A DNA stretch of 64,000 nt, taken from positions 1 through 64,000 of the forward strand of contig DRHF01000151.1 of the NCBI GenBank assembly GCA_011049715.1, given 5' to 3'. Within the stretch, counting starts at the first letter, position 1. Each line of letters opens with the position of its first letter. The translations under genes were made by a program, and so were the position numbers. Of the stretch, positions 59,096-64,000 are shown one piece after another. A model generated the notes under the pieces. That model was not told the origin of the DNA. It did no database searches and saw nothing but the letters and a program-made list of their open reading frames with translations. This stretch comes from Desulfobacterales bacterium. Lineage in GTDB: Bacteria > Desulfobacterota > Desulfobacteria > Desulfobacterales > UBA2156.

Positions 59096-59848
59096 CTACC
59101 CCTCCTCAACATCGTCCGGGTTCTTAAACTCCCCTAGTTTGTAGTAGGGAAGCAGGGTTTCCTCGGCCCATTTTAGCGACTCCGCAGGTGTGAGCCCCCA
59201 ATTCGTCGGGCAATTACTTACCAATTCGACAAAACTGAAACATCTATTTTGTATCTGATACTCAAAAGCCTTTTTGATGGCCTTTTTTGCTTTTACGATG
59301 TATTTCGGCCTTAACACCGCTTGTCTTGATATGTATCCAGGTGTTTCAAGGCTTGAAAGCAATTCAGCCACTTTAATCGGCATACCGACCTCCGCTACAT
59401 TGCGTCCAAGGGGAGATGTGGTGGTACGCTGATTCGGCATTGTTGTCGGCGCCATCTGCCCGCCGGTCATGCCGTAAACCGCATTGTTGACAAAAATAGT
59501 CGTAAACTTTTCTCCCCGGTTAGCAGCATGAATAATTTCTGCCATACCGATACTGGCCAAATCACCGTCACCCTGATAGGTGAAGACTATCAGATCCGGT
59601 CTAACCCGTTTGATGCCGGTGGCCATAGCAGGCGCCCGGCCGTGGGCCGATTCTTGAAAATCGAAGGTAAAATAATTATAAGCCAGCACTGCACACCCAA
59701 CAGGTGCAATTCCAACTGTGCGGCCCCGAACGTCAAGTTCATCAATTACTTCGGCCACTAGGCGATGAATAACGCCGTGTGTGCACCCCGGACAATAGTG
59801 TGTATCCTGTTCGGCAAGGGATATCGGTTTTTGAAAAGTTTTTCCCAT
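59096..59848 (-). CDS. 2-oxoacid:ferredoxin oxidoreductase beta subunit (TPP-binding)
   Basis: YCPGCTHGVIHRL; GDGDLASIGMAEIIHAANRGEKFTTIFVNNAVYGMTGGQ. Confidence 0.92.
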   Translation of the reverse strand: MGKTFQKPISLAEQDTHYCPGCTHGVIHRLVAEVIDELDVRGRTVGIAPVGCAVLAYNYFTFDFQESAHGRAPAMATGIKRVRPDLIVFTYQGDGDLASIGMAEIIHAANRGEKFTTIFVNNAVYGMTGGQMAPTTMPNQRTTTSPLGRNVAEVGMPIKVAELLSSLETPGYISRQAVLRPKYIVKAKKAIKKAFEYQIQNRCFSFVELVSNCPTNWGLTPAESLKWAEETLLPYYKLGEFKNPDDVEEG

Positions 59849-59951
59849 TATATCATTACCCCTTAAATTGAATTTGATGATAAATAAATCGATGAAAATA
59901 TTTGTTTGCCGACGATGATTTTTAAATCAATTAAATCTATCGGTTTTTCAC

Positions 59952-61034
59952 TCACGAACCTTTTAATTCTTCACATGCTTTGATCTCATCCATTACCTCT
60001 TCGGGGGTCGGGACTTCTCCACCACATTTCCCATACCACCGAACAGGACGAATCCCTTTAACACTCCTTTCAACATCTTCAACCATCTGACCCATGCTCA
60101 TTTCGATGCATATAACAATTTTGCACGATTTTTTTGCCGCTGCATCGTATACCGCTATTCCAGGAAAAGGGAAGACAGTCTGAGGTCGAATCATGCCCAC
60201 CTCAAAACCATTTGACTTTAAATCATCGATGGCCGTTCTACATACCCGGCTCATGGTGCCGTAGCTGACCAAAAGGGCTTTGTAGTCCGCCTCTGTGTTA
60301 TATGTGTCATACCTGACCTCCTCTCTGGCCATCTGTTCATACTTTGCCTTCAAATGCAAATTGTGGGCGTTGAGTTGCTCCGGATCCAGGAAAAGTGATT
60401 TGACCAGATTTCGTTGTTCGCTCTGGCGCATCGCCATTCCACTTGTCGCCCAATCGTCCTTGTTGATCGGTTCGGATTGAAGGCGATCAGGAAATTCTAC
60501 AGGTTCCATCATCTGGCCAATCAAACCGTCCCCCAGAATCATCACCGGATTTCTGTATTTTTCTGCCAGGGGAAATGCCATCATGACCATCTCAACCGCT
60601 TCCTGAACGCTTGCCGGCGCCATCACCAGGAGCCTGAAGTCACCATGGCCGATTCCTTTTGTGGCCTGAAGATAATCGGCTTGGGACGGAAGGATTCCGC
60701 CAAGTCCGGGACCACCGCGCATAATATTTACAAAAACAGCCGGACATTCAGCGCCCGCCATGTAGCTGATCCCTTCGCTCATCAGGCTGATACCCGGGCT
60801 TGATGATGTTGTAAAAACTCGCTCGCCACAAGCCGCAGCACCAAAAACCATATAGGAAACCGCAACTTCGCTCTCTCCCTGTAAAAAAACCCCGCCGACC
60901 TCTGGTAATCGCCGCGAAAGGTATTCTGCTACTTCGGACTGAGGCGTAATCGGGTAACCAAAATAGTTCAGACACCCCGCCTTTATCGCTGCCTCCCCTA
61001 TAGCTTCATTCCCTTTCATCAATACTTTACCCAT
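59952..61034 (-). CDS. 2-oxoacid:ferredoxin oxidoreductase alpha subunit; start revised to 61034
   Basis: MGKVLMKGNEAIGEAAIKAGCLNYFGYPITPQSEVAEYLS. Confidence 0.92.
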   Translation of the reverse strand: MGKVLMKGNEAIGEAAIKAGCLNYFGYPITPQSEVAEYLSRRLPEVGGVFLQGESEVAVSYMVFGAAACGERVFTTSSSPGISLMSEGISYMAGAECPAVFVNIMRGGPGLGGILPSQADYLQATKGIGHGDFRLLVMAPASVQEAVEMVMMAFPLAEKYRNPVMILGDGLIGQMMEPVEFPDRLQSEPINKDDWATSGMAMRQSEQRNLVKSLFLDPEQLNAHNLHLKAKYEQMAREEVRYDTYNTEADYKALLVSYGTMSRVCRTAIDDLKSNGFEVGMIRPQTVFPFPGIAVYDAAAKKSCKIVICIEMSMGQMVEDVERSVKGIRPVRWYGKCGGEVPTPEEVMDEIKACEELKGS

Positions 61035-61281
61035 GCTTTTCCTCCGTTGGCTCTTGATCGATCGCATGCTCGGCGATTTTGGTGATAGTGACTGCCACAT
61101 CCGGACACATGATGCAGCAGGTTGTGCAGAAAACGCAATCGTCCGGACGTGCCTGATGAACCGGAAAATATCCCTTGGCATTGACACGTTGTGATATTTC
61201 CAAAACCTTTTTTGGACATACGATCACACACAGACTGCACCCTTTGCATCGATCAGTGTCAATGGTATATCTGTACGGCAT
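61027..61281 (-). CDS. 4Fe-4S ferredoxin-type delta subunit of 2-oxoacid oxidoreductase; start revised to 61281
   Basis: CKGCSLCVIVCPKKVLEIS...CVFCTTCCIMCPDVAVTI. Confidence 0.9.
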   Translation of the reverse strand: MPYRYTIDTDRCKGCSLCVIVCPKKVLEISQRVNAKGYFPVHQARPDDCVFCTTCCIMCPDVAVTITKIAEHAIDQEPTEEKHG

Positions 61282-61316
61282 TGAGAAAACTCCTTTATTC
61301 CTTTTGTTTGGCGGCA

Positions 61317-62057
61317 TTAACGATTCAATGACACCGCTTTTTTCCATGGTGGAACAAGCTGCCTTTTTATGGGCAGTACTGGGCATTCAAACTGTTTTAT
61401 GTCTACTTGCGGCAGAAGATCTTCTGCAACGGTCATAAATTCAAACGGCAATCGGGTCTCCTCTGATACCCGTTTAACAAAATCATATCCTCGATCGATG
61501 TGTTCAGCCGTCGTTTCATCGATGAGATTGGCATTTCCAATGAAACCGGTTATTTTCATTCTTGATGCTTTTTCAATCTCATCCCTTATTTTCAGGCAGC
61601 CTTGAACCGTTTCCGTAAAGGGACGAAAAGGATTGATGACCTGGAGCACGTGAAGCTCCTTACCCCCTTCAAGGAAAGAATGCGCCTGAAACGAATCTGA
61701 AAGGGAGGATAGAACCGTCGCCCCGACATCGTCTCCCCCCACATCCAATATAGTAAGTCCAAACGGCTGACGGATCAACCCGGCAATCGAGGGGCTTAAG
61801 ATAGGGAGATCCGCCTGCAAAAACTGATCGGGTGGTAAAATCATCTCAATACCCAACGCTGCCAGCGGCGTTTTTGCTTCCCGGGTCCTAAAATAGGGGT
61901 TTACCAGATCGAGATCCGCAATCCTCACATTTTGACCGATGCCCCTTTGGTTCACGGCGAGATTGACGGAAACCTCCGTCTTTCCACTCCCATAGTTGCC
62001 AACGATAACAACCACTCCATCGAACCGAAGGGTCAAAGGCTTCTTTAAACCATGCAT
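61317..62057 (-). CDS. P-loop NTPase (CobQ/CbiA/MinD-like) at head of kor operon
   Basis: VVVIVGNYGSGKTEVSVNLA; IADLDLVNPYFRTREAK; LTILDVGGDDVGA. Confidence 0.75.
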   Translation of the reverse strand: MHGLKKPLTLRFDGVVVIVGNYGSGKTEVSVNLAVNQRGIGQNVRIADLDLVNPYFRTREAKTPLAALGIEMILPPDQFLQADLPILSPSIAGLIRQPFGLTILDVGGDDVGATVLSSLSDSFQAHSFLEGGKELHVLQVINPFRPFTETVQGCLKIRDEIEKASRMKITGFIGNANLIDETTAEHIDRGYDFVKRVSEETRLPFEFMTVAEDLLPQVDIKQFECPVLPIKRQLVPPWKKAVSLNR

Positions 62058-62296
62058 TGATTATAACCATCTATTATACAAAAAGGCCCTGTTGGAGCCC
62101 ATCTTGCACAATTTCAAATAAATAAAGAGGTCCATGTATTGATTATCTCCGCTATTGTCAAGCTTTTTCCACGATCTAAAAACCATTATCAACTACGCCA
62201 TGGGGGTTCAACAAAAAAGAACGGCCCGCTTTTTCCTTTAGCTAAATCTTTTGATGTGTTAATTTGCGTCTGGAGCTGGGAGGATTCATTTATACC

Positions 62297-63472
62297 GTGG
62301 AAATCGTTCAGACAGGTCTTGAGAATTTATCAGAAACACCGCCCAAATGGCTATTCGACCAGCGGATCGGCCTTTTATGCAATCCTGCCTCGGTCGACCG
62401 GAAGCTTCGCCATGCCCGTCACCTGATCAATAAAAAATTTCCGGGTCAACTTGTTTCACTCTTTTCACCCCAGCACGGCTTTTTTGGAGAAAACCAGGAC
62501 AACATGAGAGAGTCTCCTGATATGATCGATTCTGTTTTACAGATTCCTGTTTTCAGCCTCTACAGTGCAACCCGGAAACCGACCCGGGAAATGTTTGATC
62601 CGATAGACACCCTCATCATTGACCTGCAGGATGCTGGATCGCGTGTCTACACTTTTATCTATACAATGTCCTATTGCTTGGAAGCGGCCAAGAAATTTAG
62701 AAAAAAAATTCTGATTCTTGATCGACCCAATCCGATCAACGGCATCACGGTGGAAGGAAATTGTCTGTCTACTCAATTGACCTCATTTGTCGGGCGTTAT
62801 CCGATTCCCATGCGTCATGGACTGACCATGGGAGAGCTATCCCTTTTGTTTAACGATCATTATCGAATTGGCTGCGACCTTGAGATAATTCCGATGAAAG
62901 GGTGGAAAAGAACCATGTACTTTCCGGAAACCGGCCTCCCCTGGATCCCCCCGTCTCCGAATCTGCCGACACCGGCATCAGCAATGGTCTATCCGGGCCA
63001 GGTCTTGCTTGAAGGGACAAATATTTCTGAAGGGAGAGGAACAACCCAACCCTTTGAACTTTTCGGCGCACCGTTTCTCGATACAGAAAAAATTCTTTCA
63101 ACTCTGGACGTAAATAAAATGCCGGGGATTACCCTCAGACAAACTGCGTTTGAACCGACTTCAAACAAATGGAAGGGGATCTCTTGTGAAGGGTTTCAAA
63201 TCCATATCAGTGATCCTGTTCAATACGTTCCGTATATAACGACACTCCGGCTGATTCAAGCCGTCCTTTTCCATCACAAGGATCGGTTTGAGTGGAAGCC
63301 CCCCCCCTATGAATACGAGTTTCACCAAATGCCGATCGACCTTATCATTGGTGATAGAGAAATTCGGGAGCGGTTAGAACGTTTGGATCAAATTGATGAT
63401 ATCGCCGAATCATGGAAGGGTGATCTTGATCTGTTTATAGCCCGCCGCCAAAAGTTCTGTCTTTATCCATAA
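62297..63472 (+). CDS. DUF1343 exo-beta-N-acetylmuramidase NamZ-like; start probably GTG 62297 rather than TTG 62264
   Basis: LLCNPASVDRKLRHA; LFSPQHGFFGENQDNM; LIIDLQDAGSRVYTFIYTM; LDRPNPINGITVEGN. Confidence 0.85.
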   Translation: MEIVQTGLENLSETPPKWLFDQRIGLLCNPASVDRKLRHARHLINKKFPGQLVSLFSPQHGFFGENQDNMRESPDMIDSVLQIPVFSLYSATRKPTREMFDPIDTLIIDLQDAGSRVYTFIYTMSYCLEAAKKFRKKILILDRPNPINGITVEGNCLSTQLTSFVGRYPIPMRHGLTMGELSLLFNDHYRIGCDLEIIPMKGWKRTMYFPETGLPWIPPSPNLPTPASAMVYPGQVLLEGTNISEGRGTTQPFELFGAPFLDTEKILSTLDVNKMPGITLRQTAFEPTSNKWKGISCEGFQIHISDPVQYVPYITTLRLIQAVLFHHKDRFEWKPPPYEYEFHQMPIDLIIGDREIRERLERLDQIDDIAESWKGDLDLFIARRQKFCLYP

Positions 63473-63523
63473 AATCCTATTGGAAAGTGGGTATTTGTCG
63501 ATAGAAAAACGAAACGAGGATGA

Positions 63524-64000
63524 ATGAAAAAAAACAAACCAACATGGAAACGGATGCGTTTAAAGGGAAAAAAAGTTTGGATGGCGACCGGCATCGATGG
63601 GAAACCGATTTTAAAAAACCGAAAGGTTCGAATCAAATATCAGCTGGATAAAAATTATGAATATTGGGTCTATGAAAAAGGACTCGAGGCAATAGATCCG
63701 ATCCAATTGGAAACCATCAGATCGGATCGAGAACCCTGCGAGGAAAAGAATATAATATCAAGGCCGGGTAGAGCCCCCTTGGAAGATAAAACGACAAAGG
63801 CTGGCATTTCGATTTTTACAGACGGGGCATGTTCCGGAAACCCCGGTCCCTCAGGAATCGGGGCTATCCTGTATTTTGGTGAACATGAAAAGGAAATATC
63901 GAGGCATATCGGGATCGCCACCAACAACATTGCAGAACTTGAAGCGATTAAAACAGGATTATTGGAAATTAAAAACAGAAAACTTCCGGTTACAATTTTC
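63524..64000 (+). CDS. RNase HI-like protein (3' truncated by window end)
   Basis: Open frame from ATG 63524 without stop to 64000: ...[30 protein letters not shown]...[16 protein letters not shown]. Confidence 0.82.
   Translation, partial: MKKNKPTWKRMRLKGKKVWMATGIDGKPILKNRKVRIKYQLDKNYEYWVYEKGLEAIDPIQLETIRSDREPCEEKNIISRPGRAPLEDKTTKAGISIFTDGACSGNPGPSGIGAILYFGEHEKEISRHIGIATNNIAELEAIKTGLLEIKNRKLPVTIF

Noticed and set aside
63617-63632. aggttcgaatcaaa resembling a tRNA T-loop
   Set aside because: Lies inside the open reading frame of the RNase HI-like gene and no cloverleaf could be assembled around it.

Overview
The window is gene-dense (about 64 kb) and looks like an anaerobic Desulfobacterota-type (sulfate-reducer-like) chromosome segment. 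The taxonomic call is inferred from gene content only. From left to right: a Fe(3+)-type ABC transporter operon (fbpABC-like) with a translationally coupled NapD-like small protein; assorted accessory genes (GNAT, D-2-hydroxyacid dehydrogenase, YajD-like HNH, ArfB, GarR-like, cysteine-rich/zinc-ribbon small proteins, cyclase); a GAF-domain protein; a five-gene envelope locus (YdbH/AsmA-like giant, DUF1318/YdbL-like lipoprotein, 2859-aa TolB-propeller/TPR/CHAT protein, SH3b protein, M48 metalloprotease) followed by an M24 peptidase; a redox cluster (CCG-type Fe-S protein, 2-hydroxyacyl-CoA dehydratase family protein, tungsten aldehyde:ferredoxin oxidoreductase); ppdK; xerD; a two-gene PfaD + PfaA-like polyketide/lipid synthase; a DegT aminotransferase and manC; then housekeeping genes (dnaE, guaB, YciO/Sua5 family, sppA, rpsA, cmk, hisC, korCBAD with a P-loop ATPase, namZ, rnhA-like). 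The most interesting items are: (1) the giant secreted CHAT protein, which appears to carry a second, catalytically dead CHAT domain between two TPR arrays and sits in a coupled operon with YdbH/YdbL-like lipid-bridge components; (2) an unannotated 38-aa single-TM small ORF between ppdK and the AOR gene; (3) a minimal PfaD/PKS pair with two ACPs that are 99% identical at DNA level; (4) a 94-bp-indel direct repeat pair at 1-222 and 8595-8722. No CRISPR, rRNA or convincing tRNA was seen.
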